Assembly (NCBI GenBank): GCA_964443325.1
Contig: CAYUCL010000002.1
Span: 1-64,000 of the forward strand
Length of the DNA stretch: 64,000 bases
From: DAOUVR01 sp034430535
Lineage (GTDB): Bacteria; Chloroflexota; Dehalococcoidia; E44-bin15
Direction: 5' to 3'
The notes under the pieces were generated by a model, which searched no databases, had not been told where the DNA came from, and worked only from the letters and a program-made list of their open reading frames with translations. Position numbers and translations under genes: made by a program. Below are positions 44,081-52,125 of the stretch, in pieces (position 1 is the stretch's first letter; each line of letters opens with the position of its first letter).

Positions 44081-44319
44081 ACGACCTTTTATACGAAAGC
44101 GCCTCGATGTTTGCCGCGGCATCTCAAAGCCATTTCGCCACCGCCGCTGTCGTCGTGGTGACGAGTCTCATCGTTATCGCTGGCCTCATCTTCCAAACTA
44201 AACGCAAGACATTGATTGCAATGAGCTTGTATGCTCCACTCTTGTTAGGCATATACACTACCAGCGTGTATTTCCTCTTCCGCATGGGGACAAGCAGGTT
44301 GAAGGCTAAACCTAGGTGA
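44081..44319 (+). pseudogene. 3' fragment of the CaCA antiporter gene
   Basis: From 44081 the DNA matches 34097 onward, and the encoded segment (SASMFAAASQSH...TKRKTLIAMSLYAPLLLG) corresponds to the last 75 or so residues of the intact antiporter. The first three quarters of the gene, with both ion-binding repeats, are absent. It ends in TGA 44319, shortly before the intact CBS gene, in the same order as the left-hand copy. Confidence 0.85.
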
Positions 44320-44336
44320 CCACAAAAGGGGGCGAA

Positions 44337-44780
44337 ATGAAGAAAACAGTCAAGGAACTGGCGACAAACAAGTGTGTGAAGGTCAATCAGAAAGACCGTA
44401 TATATGAAACGATTGAGAAGATTGCAGAGGACAAGGAGACAATGCTTGCCTGCGTGGTAGATGAGCAAAACAGACTCAGAGGCGTTATAACCCCCAAGGA
44501 ATTGCTGAAGGTTATAGAGGTGCGCGAATACGGAGCCACTAGATCTCCCTTCTTTGAGGGACCAGAGGTTCTACACCTCCTAACTTCAAGATATGCCGAA
44601 GATATAATGACCGGTCCTATCAGTGTGAAGGCGGACGATGAAATAGAGAAGGCGATCAATGTCATGCTTGATGAGGGGTTCTACGAAGTGCCCATTACCG
44701 ACAAAGATGGGAAGTTAATCGGGGAGATAAATTACTTTGGCATAATCACCAAATCGATTGACTATCTAAGTAGAGAATAG
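44337..44780 (+). CDS. CBS-pair domain protein
   Basis: A 147-residue protein made only of two CBS motifs: residues about 5-65 (KDRIYETIEKIAEDKETMLA, then VVDEQNRLRGVIT) and 85-145 (DIMTGPISVKADDEIEKAI, then PITDKDGKLIGEI). Such pairs bind adenine nucleotides and gate transporters or enzymes. The ATG at 44337 follows AAAAGGGGG. It is four bases upstream of the CPA2 antiporter gene, so it probably regulates that transporter by energy charge. A broken copy lies at 34352. Confidence 0.85.
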   Translation: MKKTVKELATNKCVKVNQKDRIYETIEKIAEDKETMLACVVDEQNRLRGVITPKELLKVIEVREYGATRSPFFEGPEVLHLLTSRYAEDIMTGPISVKADDEIEKAINVMLDEGFYEVPITDKDGKLIGEINYFGIITKSIDYLSRE

Positions 44781-44783
44781 ACG

Positions 44784-46061
44784 ATGGGACTTGAGATATA
44801 TTTCAAGTTCATACTGAGCTTTGCTCTGATTCTATTGGCAGCCAGGCTTGGTGGAGAGGTAGCAGAACGCTATCTAAAGCAGCCAGCAGTTCTGGGGGAA
44901 TTGCTGGCTGGTATCATTATCTCACCCTTCGCCCTAGGTGGTTTAATCGGAGACCCCATAATCTTAAACTTCGCCACCATTCCTAATCCATTTGGGCTCG
45001 AGGGCGAATTCCACGTCATGGAGATCATATCGGAGATAGCCGTTGTGGTGCTGCTTTTCGTCGCTGGCGTGGAAACCGATGTCAGGTCTTTTCTCAGATA
45101 CGGACTTACCGGATCTGCCGTAGCTTTCGGTGGACTTGTCTTGCCATTCGCCTTCGGTTTTCTGGCCACTATGCTGCTCGCCCCCGACGTGGGAATGACG
45201 GGATGGCTGTTCATTGGAGCGACCTTGACGGCGACCAGCATTGGGCTTACTGTGCGAATACTCATGGATATGGGCCGGCTGCTGACACCAGAGGGGACAA
45301 CCATACTGGTTGGCGCGGTAGTCGATGACATAATTGGCATAGTCATACTGTCCGCAGTTATCTTCATGGCACGAACAGGCGGTGCGATAAATGTTCTTCA
45401 AACAATAAAAGTTTTTGCCATCGGTTTTGCCGTCTGGTTCACCTTGCTCATAATCGGAGTCAGGTTTAGTAAATACATATCGAAAATACTCCTGAATCCC
45501 TTCAAGAGATCAGGAACCATGCCCATCGTTGCCCTTATCATAGGTTTTACCATCGCCTACTTGGTTACATTGGTTGACCTACACCCAGTTGTCGGTGCAT
45601 ACGTAGCCGGGCTAATGTTCGCCGCTACTGCAGAGAAAGGGGAAATAGCGGAGAAAGCAAGGCCGATAATGCTTTTCCTGGCACCTTTCTTTTTCGCCTA
45701 CCTCGGGATGCAAGTCGACGTGAGGCTGCTAGCGACACCAATGGCTGCAATCATAGCAGTCGTCCTCATAGTTCTGGCCATCATAGGTAAAGTGGTAGGC
45801 AGCGCCATACCAGCCAAGTTCGTTGGAAAACTTAGCAACAGCCGCGCTATGATAGTAGGGATAGGCATGGTGCCGCGGGGTGAGGTGGGTTTAATAATCG
45901 CTGGCGCCGGGTTTCTAGCTGGTGCTATAAACAGAGACCTATTTGGTGCCGCAGTTGCCGTCAGCATTGTTACAACCCTCCTGACACCGACGATGCTGAA
46001 GCCCTTCCTCAAAAGGACATGTGCTAAAAAGTTAGCACCTAGCTTGTCAGATAAACAGTAA
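44784..46061 (+). CDS. CPA2-type cation/proton antiporter (KefB/NapA-like)
   Basis: A 425-residue, 12 to 13-helix exchanger. The first helices contain RLGGEVAERYLKQPAVLGEL and LLFVAGVETDV. The ion site is the Asp-Asp pair in GAVVDDIIGIVILSA (near residue 190), which in electrogenic members exchanges Na+ for two H+. The C-terminal part ends after GMVPRGEVGLIIAGAGFLAG without a TrkA-N domain. It is coupled to the CBS gene. Substrate Na+ or K+ is not settled by sequence, but the neighbouring ATPase points to Na+. Confidence 0.88.
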   Translation: MGLEIYFKFILSFALILLAARLGGEVAERYLKQPAVLGELLAGIIISPFALGGLIGDPIILNFATIPNPFGLEGEFHVMEIISEIAVVVLLFVAGVETDVRSFLRYGLTGSAVAFGGLVLPFAFGFLATMLLAPDVGMTGWLFIGATLTATSIGLTVRILMDMGRLLTPEGTTILVGAVVDDIIGIVILSAVIFMARTGGAINVLQTIKVFAIGFAVWFTLLIIGVRFSKYISKILLNPFKRSGTMPIVALIIGFTIAYLVTLVDLHPVVGAYVAGLMFAATAEKGEIAEKARPIMLFLAPFFFAYLGMQVDVRLLATPMAAIIAVVLIVLAIIGKVVGSAIPAKFVGKLSNSRAMIVGIGMVPRGEVGLIIAGAGFLAGAINRDLFGAAVAVSIVTTLLTPTMLKPFLKRTCAKKLAPSLSDKQ

Positions 46062-46089
46062 TGGACTATAATCTGAGTTTGACCCGCCT

Positions 46090-46161
46090 GCCCCTGTAGC
46101 TCAGAGGATAGAGCACCAGCCTCCGGAGCTGGGGGCGAGGGTTCGACTCCCTCCAGGGGCG
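46090..46161 (+). tRNA. tRNA-Arg (anticodon CCG)
   Basis: A full cloverleaf is visible: acceptor GCCCCTG/CAGGGGC, D stem GCTC/GAGC, anticodon arm CCAGC-CTCCGGA-GCTGG with anticodon CCG (codon CGG), and T arm GAGGG-TTCGACT-CCCTC. The discriminator is G and CCA is not encoded. It lies between the CPA2 antiporter gene and porG. A decayed copy lies at 43946-44016. Confidence 0.95.
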
Positions 46162-46199
46162 CAAATCGTTGTCCGTTATAATGGCTAGAAGGGTGTCAA

Positions 46200-46772
46200 A
46201 TGAGCGATCTCGTTGAGATTCGGTGGCATGGTCGAGGTGGCCAAGGAGCAGTGACCGCTAGTGAGCTTCTCGCGGAAGCAGCGCTCCATGAGGGTAAGTA
46301 TTTTCAGGCATTCCCGGACTACGGCCCTGAGCGCATGGGGGCACCGATTCGCGCCTACACCCGGATAAGCTCCTCACCAATTAGGCAGCATAACCAGATT
46401 ACAGAGCCAGATGCTGTTGTAGTGCTTGACCCGACATTGCTTGGGGTCGTCGATTTTGCCGAGGGCCTCGAGGATGGAGGTTTGCTCTTGGTCAATACTC
46501 GCCTATCTCCTACTGAGCTAAGAAGAGAGCTGGGAATTGACAAGGGGAAAGTATTTACTGTTGATGCTACCCGTGTTGCCCTCGATACTATGAAACGGAA
46601 TATCACCAATACCCCGATGATCGGTGCCTTACTCAGGGTTCTCGATGTGGTAAACAAGGACATAGTGCGTGAGGAAATTGAGAATCGCTTTAGCATAAGG
46701 GTGAGCAAAGTTGTGGCCAAGGCTAATGTTGAGGCCTTTGACCGAGCTTATCGAGAGGTAAAGGAGGATTAG
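46200..46772 (+). CDS. porG: 2-oxoacid:ferredoxin oxidoreductase gamma subunit
   Basis: A 190-residue subunit that opens with EIRWHGRGGQGAVTASELLA and continues with FPDYGPERMGAPIRAYTRIS. These are hallmarks of the gamma domain of pyruvate-type oxidoreductases. The four-subunit order gamma-delta-alpha-beta follows. The complex oxidatively decarboxylates a 2-oxoacid to acyl-CoA and reduces ferredoxin. TATAAT at 46177-46182 may drive the operon, or it may read on from the tRNA. The first eight codons and the upstream region are duplicated at 44020-44080. Confidence 0.93.
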   Translation: MSDLVEIRWHGRGGQGAVTASELLAEAALHEGKYFQAFPDYGPERMGAPIRAYTRISSSPIRQHNQITEPDAVVVLDPTLLGVVDFAEGLEDGGLLLVNTRLSPTELRRELGIDKGKVFTVDATRVALDTMKRNITNTPMIGALLRVLDVVNKDIVREEIENRFSIRVSKVVAKANVEAFDRAYREVKED

Positions 46773-46776
46773 AAAA

Positions 46777-47076
46777 TTGACTCTGAAAACTTGGAGGGAG
46801 ATCCTCGCAGGAGGTTTGATCACCAACGCCGGTAATTCCGAAGAATATGAAACAGGGAGCTGGCGTTCTTATCGCCCCATCATCGATATGGATAGGTGTA
46901 CCCACTGCATGATCTGCTGGGTCTATTGCCCAGACGGCTCGATACTGGTGACTGATGGAAAAGTCAGCGGCGTCGACCTCGCTCATTGCAAGGGGTGCGG
47001 CATTTGTGCCCATGAATGCCCCAGGAAAGCGATCAGTATGGTCGAGGAAGCTTTAGCTATGGAAGGAGCACAGTAG
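46777..47076 (+). CDS. porD: 2-oxoacid:ferredoxin oxidoreductase delta (ferredoxin) subunit
   Basis: A 99-residue polyferredoxin subunit with two 4Fe-4S motifs, CTHCMICWVYCP (about 47-58) and CKGCGICAHECP (about 76-87). They carry electrons from the active site to ferredoxin. The start is probably TTG at 46777 (MTLKTWREIL), four bases after porG; AAAGGAGG lies ahead. It is directly followed by porA with no gap. Confidence 0.93.
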   Translation: MTLKTWREILAGGLITNAGNSEEYETGSWRSYRPIIDMDRCTHCMICWVYCPDGSILVTDGKVSGVDLAHCKGCGICAHECPRKAISMVEEALAMEGAQ

Positions 47077-48276
47077 ATGGTGGCACAGAAATTGAAGAGT
47101 AAGCCTGTTGCGCTCGATGGCGACAGAGCGGTGGCTGAGGCTATGCGCCAGATGAATCCCGATGTTGTTGCCGCTTATCCCATTACCCCGCAAACCGAGA
47201 TCGTGATGCGCTTCAGCGATTTTGTAGCTAATGGAGAGGTGGATACTGAATTCATCCCGGTGGAGAGCGAGCATGCTGCGATGAGCGCCTCTATTGGCGC
47301 CAGCGCTGCCGGGGGCCGTGCACAAACAGCCACTGCCGGTGCCGGATTGGCCTTCATGTGGGAGGTGCTGTGGGTTGCCTCTGGAACTCGCCTTCCCATC
47401 GTGATGCATGTAGTTAACCGCTCCCTCTCCGCTCCGCTGAATATCCATTGTGACCATTCCGATTCCATGGGTGCTCGTGATGCCGGATGGATTCAGCTCT
47501 ATGATGAGACTGTTCAGGAGGTTTATGATAATGCCATTCAAGCATCGCGCATCGCCGAGCATCCCGATGTCATGCTCCCCACGCTTCATGCTCTTGATGG
47601 CTTCATCTTAGGCCATGGCGTGGAGAGGATAGAGCTACTACCTGATAATGCGGTAAAAAAGTTTATCGGCATTTATAAGCCAGAGCATCCTCTTCTAGAT
47701 GTGGATCACCCGGTTACCTATGGTCCCATGGCTCTCCCGGACTATTTCTTTGAACACAAGCGCCAACAGGCAGCGGCGATGGAGAAAGCGCTAGAGATTA
47801 TTCCGCAGATTGGGGAAGAGTACGGTACACTCACAGGGCGCTACTATGGGCTAATGGAGGGATACCGTCTTGAAGATGCTGAGTTTGCAACCGTCGCTCT
47901 TGGCTCTACTGCTGGTACTACTAAGACCGTAGTCGATGAGCTACGAGACCAAGGAGTCAAGGCAGGGTTGCTCAAGCTTCGCTGCTTCAGACCTTTCCCG
48001 GCAACAATAGTGGCCAAGGCGTTGGGTGACAAAAAGGCCGTCGCCGTACTAGATCGCTCCCTATCATTTGGCGCCCAAGGCGGTCCCCTTTTCCTTGAGG
48101 TAGTAACTGCGCTTTTCACTCATGGATTCGGCCCAAAGGTAGTCAATATTGCCTACGGCCTCGGAGGCCGTGATATAGTGCCAGCGCAAATTCATCAAAT
48201 TTACAAAGAACTCATCGAAATCGACGGGAAAGGGTTCACCGGCCCACCGCTTAGATATCTTGGGCTAAGAGAATAA
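47077..48276 (+). CDS. porA: 2-oxoacid:ferredoxin oxidoreductase alpha subunit
   Basis: A 399-residue subunit with the pyrimidine-binding domain of the thiamine-dependent enzyme. Blocks are AYPITPQTEIVMRFSDF (about 30), VESEHAAMSASIGASAAGGR (about 62), HCDHSDSMGARDAGWIQLY (about 125) and the C-terminal transketolase-like domain with CFRPFPATIVAKAL. The ordering and length fit pyruvate:ferredoxin oxidoreductase alpha; a branched-chain 2-oxoacid substrate cannot be excluded. Confidence 0.93.
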   Translation: MVAQKLKSKPVALDGDRAVAEAMRQMNPDVVAAYPITPQTEIVMRFSDFVANGEVDTEFIPVESEHAAMSASIGASAAGGRAQTATAGAGLAFMWEVLWVASGTRLPIVMHVVNRSLSAPLNIHCDHSDSMGARDAGWIQLYDETVQEVYDNAIQASRIAEHPDVMLPTLHALDGFILGHGVERIELLPDNAVKKFIGIYKPEHPLLDVDHPVTYGPMALPDYFFEHKRQQAAAMEKALEIIPQIGEEYGTLTGRYYGLMEGYRLEDAEFATVALGSTAGTTKTVVDELRDQGVKAGLLKLRCFRPFPATIVAKALGDKKAVAVLDRSLSFGAQGGPLFLEVVTALFTHGFGPKVVNIAYGLGGRDIVPAQIHQIYKELIEIDGKGFTGPPLRYLGLRE

Positions 48277-48288
48277 CAGGAGAATATT

Positions 48289-49215
48289 ATGGCAATAAAC
48301 CTGAAGGAGATGTCCGCAGAGAAAGATTTGCTTGCTGCAGGCCACCGGCTGTGCGCTGGCTGTGCTGAGTCCATCGTGGTGCGCCAGGTTCTCCATGCCA
48401 TAGGGCAGCCAGTGGTTGTTGCTTCACCCACCGGATGCCTCGAGGTGGCAACCTCACCATACCCCTATACCTCATGGCGTGTGCCCTGGATCCACAGTGC
48501 TTTTGAGAATGCCGCCTCAACCATATCCGGCGTGGAGACCATGTATCGCTCCCTGGTGAAACAAGGCAAGATTGAGGATAAGGGAATCAAGTTTGTCGTC
48601 TTTGCCGGCGACGGTGCCACCTACGATATTGGGCTCCAGTTCCTCAGTGGAGCGCTTGAGAGGGGACACAAGTTCCTTTATGTCTGCCTTAATAACGAGG
48701 CCTATATGAATACCGGCATCCAGCGCTCAAGTGCCACACCTCTGGGAGCATGGACCACCACCTCACCGGTTGGAGATGCAATTCCCGGTAAAAGGGAGAA
48801 TCGAAAGGATTTAACGGCAATAATCGCTGACCACAACATCCCCTATGTGGCCCAGGCAGCACCCCACGCCTGGCGTGACCTTATGAGCAAGGCGCAAAAG
48901 GCCATTGCCGCTAATGGCCCTTCCTTTATCAATGTGCTCGTTCCATGCCAGAGGGGGTGGCGATACCCACAAGAAGAGACTATTGCCATCACCAAGCTCG
49001 CCGTTGAGACCTGCGTCTGGCCCCTCTATGAGGTGGTCGATGGCGATTGGAAGCTAAACTATCGTCCTTCCCCAAAGAAGCCGATTACCGATTGGCTCCA
49101 GTCCCAAGGGAGATTCCGACACCTGCTCACCCCAGAAAATAAGCACATAGTGGATGCCTTGCAAGAGATAATCGATCAGCAGTGGGCCAAGCTACTCGAA
49201 CGGTGTAGGGTCTAA
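48289..49215 (+). CDS. porB: 2-oxoacid:ferredoxin oxidoreductase beta subunit
   Basis: A 308-residue thiamine-diphosphate-binding subunit. The core motif is VFAGDGATYDIGLQFLSGAL followed by NNEAYMNTGIQRSS (GDG...NN). Cysteines for the proximal Fe-S cluster are CAGCAESIV near residue 22 and CPC-like positions later (VPCQRGW near 220). It closes the porGDAB operon; AGGAG precedes the ATG by eight bases. Confidence 0.93.
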   Translation: MAINLKEMSAEKDLLAAGHRLCAGCAESIVVRQVLHAIGQPVVVASPTGCLEVATSPYPYTSWRVPWIHSAFENAASTISGVETMYRSLVKQGKIEDKGIKFVVFAGDGATYDIGLQFLSGALERGHKFLYVCLNNEAYMNTGIQRSSATPLGAWTTTSPVGDAIPGKRENRKDLTAIIADHNIPYVAQAAPHAWRDLMSKAQKAIAANGPSFINVLVPCQRGWRYPQEETIAITKLAVETCVWPLYEVVDGDWKLNYRPSPKKPITDWLQSQGRFRHLLTPENKHIVDALQEIIDQQWAKLLERCRV

Positions 49216-49235
49216 TATAGTCTGAGGTTGGTCAT

Positions 49236-49265
49236 TTGCCGGCGGTAGAAAGGTTCTGATAAAAT
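49236..49265 (+). promoter_or_regulatory. Promoter of the MmgE/PrpD operon
   Basis: TTGCCG (49236-49241), an 18-bp spacer and TAAAAT (49260-49265) with an extended -10 TGA. The gene starts 34 bases later with a strong GGAGGAGGA site. Confidence 0.45.
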
Positions 49266-49299
49266 CTGCTTAAGAAATTGAAACGGAGGAGGAAGAGTT

Positions 49300-50673
49300 A
49301 TGACAGAGGATGTCAAATCGCAAACTACAGACAAGTTGGCTCGCTTTATCGTGGAAACCAGCTATGACAACATGCCTCCACAGGGAATCGAGACCGCGAA
49401 GAGAGCACTGCTTGATTGTCTTGGTGTCACTTTCACCGGCGTTGTAACCGAGGAGGGGAAACTGATAACAGAGTTCGTGAGAGAGTTGGGAGGTAACCCT
49501 ACAGCTTCGGTGGTAGGTGGAGGGCTCCACACCTCGGCACCTCTGGCTGCTTTGGCGAACGGGACTATGGCCCACGCTGAGGACTTCGATGACTGGACCT
49601 TCGCCACCCTGGGACATCCCACCGTGCCCATGCTGCCAGCAATCTTGGCGGCTGCCGAGTTGAGCAAGGCGAGTGGCAAAGAGGCTATCGAGGCCTATAT
49701 TATCGGTTTTGAAACCCAGTGCGCCACTGTGCGTGGTGTTAGCCCCACTCACTATATGCGGGGATGGCATGCTACTGGCACCATAGGAACCATGGGAGCA
49801 GTGGCTGCAGCCGCCAAGCTGTTGAAGCTAGACGTTCAGCAGACCAGAATGGCTTTGGGTATCGCTGCCTCCCAGGCCTGCGGCCTGAGACAAAACTTTG
49901 GCACCATGACCAAGCCATTTCACGCAGGCAACGCCGCCAGAAATGGTGTCATGGCGGCAATGCTGGCAAAGAGGGGCTTTACCGCCCACCCCGACATCAT
50001 GGAAGAACGGTTCGGATTCTTCAATGTCTACAAAGGCAATGGTCAGGGTGAATTGGAACAGGTCACCGAGGGTCTGGGCAAAGACTATGTCATCATAAAC
50101 ACCGGGGTGACCTTCAAGCTATATCCCAGTTGCGGCGAGACTCACTCCACTATTGACTTGGTCCTAGATCTAGCCAAGCAGCACAACATCACACCGCCGG
50201 ACGTCGAGAGCGCCGAAGTTTCCGTTCACGAGTCTACTTCATCCGTTGCTTTCTATACCGAACCGAAGACAGGCTTGCAAGGCAAATTCAGCTTGGAGTA
50301 TTGCATGGCAAGGGCCCTCCTCGACGGCTGGGCCAGCCTGGAGCATTTCACCGATGAGAAGGTCAATGAGCCTGGCGTTAAGGAGCTTATTAAGAAGATG
50401 GGAAGGCGCATTGATGACTCCATTCCTCCAATAGCCGGATCAAGCGTGACCATCAGGCTAACCGACGGTCGCGAGTTCAGCCAAAAGGCCGACGCACCCA
50501 AAGGTTCTCCCCAATCGCCGCCCACCTATGAGGAACTGGTATCCAAATACAAGGATTGTGCCCAGTTGGGGCTATCACCGAAGGATGTCGAGCGCTCACT
50601 GCAATTGATGGAGAACCTAGAGGAATTGACGGACCTAACAGAACTGATGGCCATAGTAATTAAGCCTAAATAG
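49300..50673 (+). CDS. MmgE/PrpD family protein (first paralog)
   Basis: A 457-residue member of the 2-methylcitrate dehydratase/cis-aconitate decarboxylase fold. The helical domain has LLDCLGVTFTG and MAHAEDFDDWT (about 87-97). The segment GTMTKPFHAGNAARNG (about 203-218) is the substrate-site lid seen across the family, and YPSCGETHSTIDLVLDL (about 270) follows. Family members hydrate, dehydrate or decarboxylate small carboxylates; the reaction here is unknown because no citrate synthase or PrpB neighbour is present. It is followed by a paralog and a flavoenzyme gene. Confidence 0.88.
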   Translation: MTEDVKSQTTDKLARFIVETSYDNMPPQGIETAKRALLDCLGVTFTGVVTEEGKLITEFVRELGGNPTASVVGGGLHTSAPLAALANGTMAHAEDFDDWTFATLGHPTVPMLPAILAAAELSKASGKEAIEAYIIGFETQCATVRGVSPTHYMRGWHATGTIGTMGAVAAAAKLLKLDVQQTRMALGIAASQACGLRQNFGTMTKPFHAGNAARNGVMAAMLAKRGFTAHPDIMEERFGFFNVYKGNGQGELEQVTEGLGKDYVIINTGVTFKLYPSCGETHSTIDLVLDLAKQHNITPPDVESAEVSVHESTSSVAFYTEPKTGLQGKFSLEYCMARALLDGWASLEHFTDEKVNEPGVKELIKKMGRRIDDSIPPIAGSSVTIRLTDGREFSQKADAPKGSPQSPPTYEELVSKYKDCAQLGLSPKDVERSLQLMENLEELTDLTELMAIVIKPK

Positions 50674-50754
50674 ATGATTCACCCTAACCTCTTCACAGAC
50701 TTGCAGGTGTCAAGCTTTGATTCTTAGAACAGTAGAGGGGATTAGGAGGAGCAG

Positions 50755-52125
50755 GTGAGCACGGAGAAAATAGCTGGCTATATCGTAGAAACCAAATATG
50801 AACAAATACCCGACGAAGCGGTAGATGTCGCCAAGAAGCTAATCCTCGACACACTTGGTGTGGCCCTTGCAGGTTGTGATGAGCCCGGCAGCAAGCTAAT
50901 AACCGAATACGTCAAGGAAGAGGAGAGCAGACCTGAGGCAGGAGTCATTGGTGGGGGCTTTAGAACCCTGGCGTCGCAAGCCGCCTGGGCTAATGGCACA
51001 ATCGCTCACGCCTTGGACTATGACGATTGGTGTGTCCCATTTGGTGGCCACCCTTCAGTTGCGATCCTGCCTGCCGTCCTAGCCCTTGGGGAGAAACATC
51101 AAGCCTCAGGTAAGGATGTTTTACTGTCATATATTACTGGTTTTGAGGCTGCAACTAAAATTGGCCCCGTCTGTCTTCGACATTACATGATAGGGTGGCA
51201 CATGACTGGCACAATGGGAACCATCGGCGCTGTCTCTGCCGCTGCTAAGCTACTGAAGCTGGACATCGAAGAAACCAGGACGGCTATAGGTATAGCCGCC
51301 TCTCTTGCGGGCGGGTTGAAGCAGAATATCGGCACGATGACCAAACCACTCCACGCTGGCAATGCAGCCACAAATGGCACAATAGCGGCACTATTAGCCC
51401 AAAAGGGTTTTACGGCGGATAAAAGCATTCTAGAAGCTCCTCAAGGCTACTGTAAGGTCTTGGGTGGTGGGGTCGACCTCGAGCTATCGAAAATCGGAGA
51501 AGGCCTGGGCGAGAGATACGATATTGTCTCCAGTGCTGCAACGAAGCCCTGGCCCTCCTGCGCCGACACCCATACCAGCATAGAAATTGTCCTGCAACTG
51601 AGTAAAGAGCACAACATCAAACCGGAAGAGGTGGATGAGATAGAGGTAAGGACGGGTCCAGTTATACCTTCCGTTGCGTTCCATTCCCGCCCTCAAACTG
51701 CCTTAGAGGGGAAGTTCAGTATGAACTATTGTATCGCCAGAGCTCTCCTTGATGGTGAAGTAGTTTTGCGAGATTTTACCGATGAAAGGGTTAGGCAACC
51801 CGAAGTTCAGCAAATCATGCCCAAAGTCAGATATGTTGATTCCCCGGAGTTAGCCAGTGATTTGTCAGCCGTGTTGGGCTCAGAAGTGGTTATAAAACTG
51901 CGGAATGGCAGGACATTTTCTCGTAGGCAAAATTCCCCAAAAGGCTCCGCATCCAACCCCATGAGCTGGGACGACGTATGCGCCAAGTACTGGGACTGTG
52001 CCTCCTTAATTCTTCCCACCCGAGATGTGCAAACGTGTATGGACATGGTTTCACACCTGGAATCTTTGTCTGATATCAATTCTTTGATGGATATACTTAC
52101 TTTTACGAGAAAGGAGACGTCATGA
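50755..52125 (+). CDS. MmgE/PrpD family protein (second paralog)
   Basis: A 456-residue paralog of the preceding protein, colinear throughout: LILDTLGVALAG, IAHALDYDDWCVPFGGHPS (about 83-101), GTMTKPLHAGNAATNG (about 199-214) and WPSCADTHTSIEIVLQL. Differences cluster around the putative active site (HALDYDDWC against HAEDFDDWT), so the two may act on different substrates or form a hetero-oligomer. The start is GTG at 50755 behind AGGAGGAG. It overlaps the flavoenzyme gene as ATGA, indicating coupled expression. Confidence 0.88.
   Translation: MSTEKIAGYIVETKYEQIPDEAVDVAKKLILDTLGVALAGCDEPGSKLITEYVKEEESRPEAGVIGGGFRTLASQAAWANGTIAHALDYDDWCVPFGGHPSVAILPAVLALGEKHQASGKDVLLSYITGFEAATKIGPVCLRHYMIGWHMTGTMGTIGAVSAAAKLLKLDIEETRTAIGIAASLAGGLKQNIGTMTKPLHAGNAATNGTIAALLAQKGFTADKSILEAPQGYCKVLGGGVDLELSKIGEGLGERYDIVSSAATKPWPSCADTHTSIEIVLQLSKEHNIKPEEVDEIEVRTGPVIPSVAFHSRPQTALEGKFSMNYCIARALLDGEVVLRDFTDERVRQPEVQQIMPKVRYVDSPELASDLSAVLGSEVVIKLRNGRTFSRRQNSPKGSASNPMSWDDVCAKYWDCASLILPTRDVQTCMDMVSHLESLSDINSLMDILTFTRKETS

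Noticed and set aside
44870..45367. 165-codon antisense ORF inside the CPA2 antiporter gene
   Set aside because: It is a composition shadow of a clearly coding plus-strand gene, with low-complexity Ser/Thr/Pro-rich translation.
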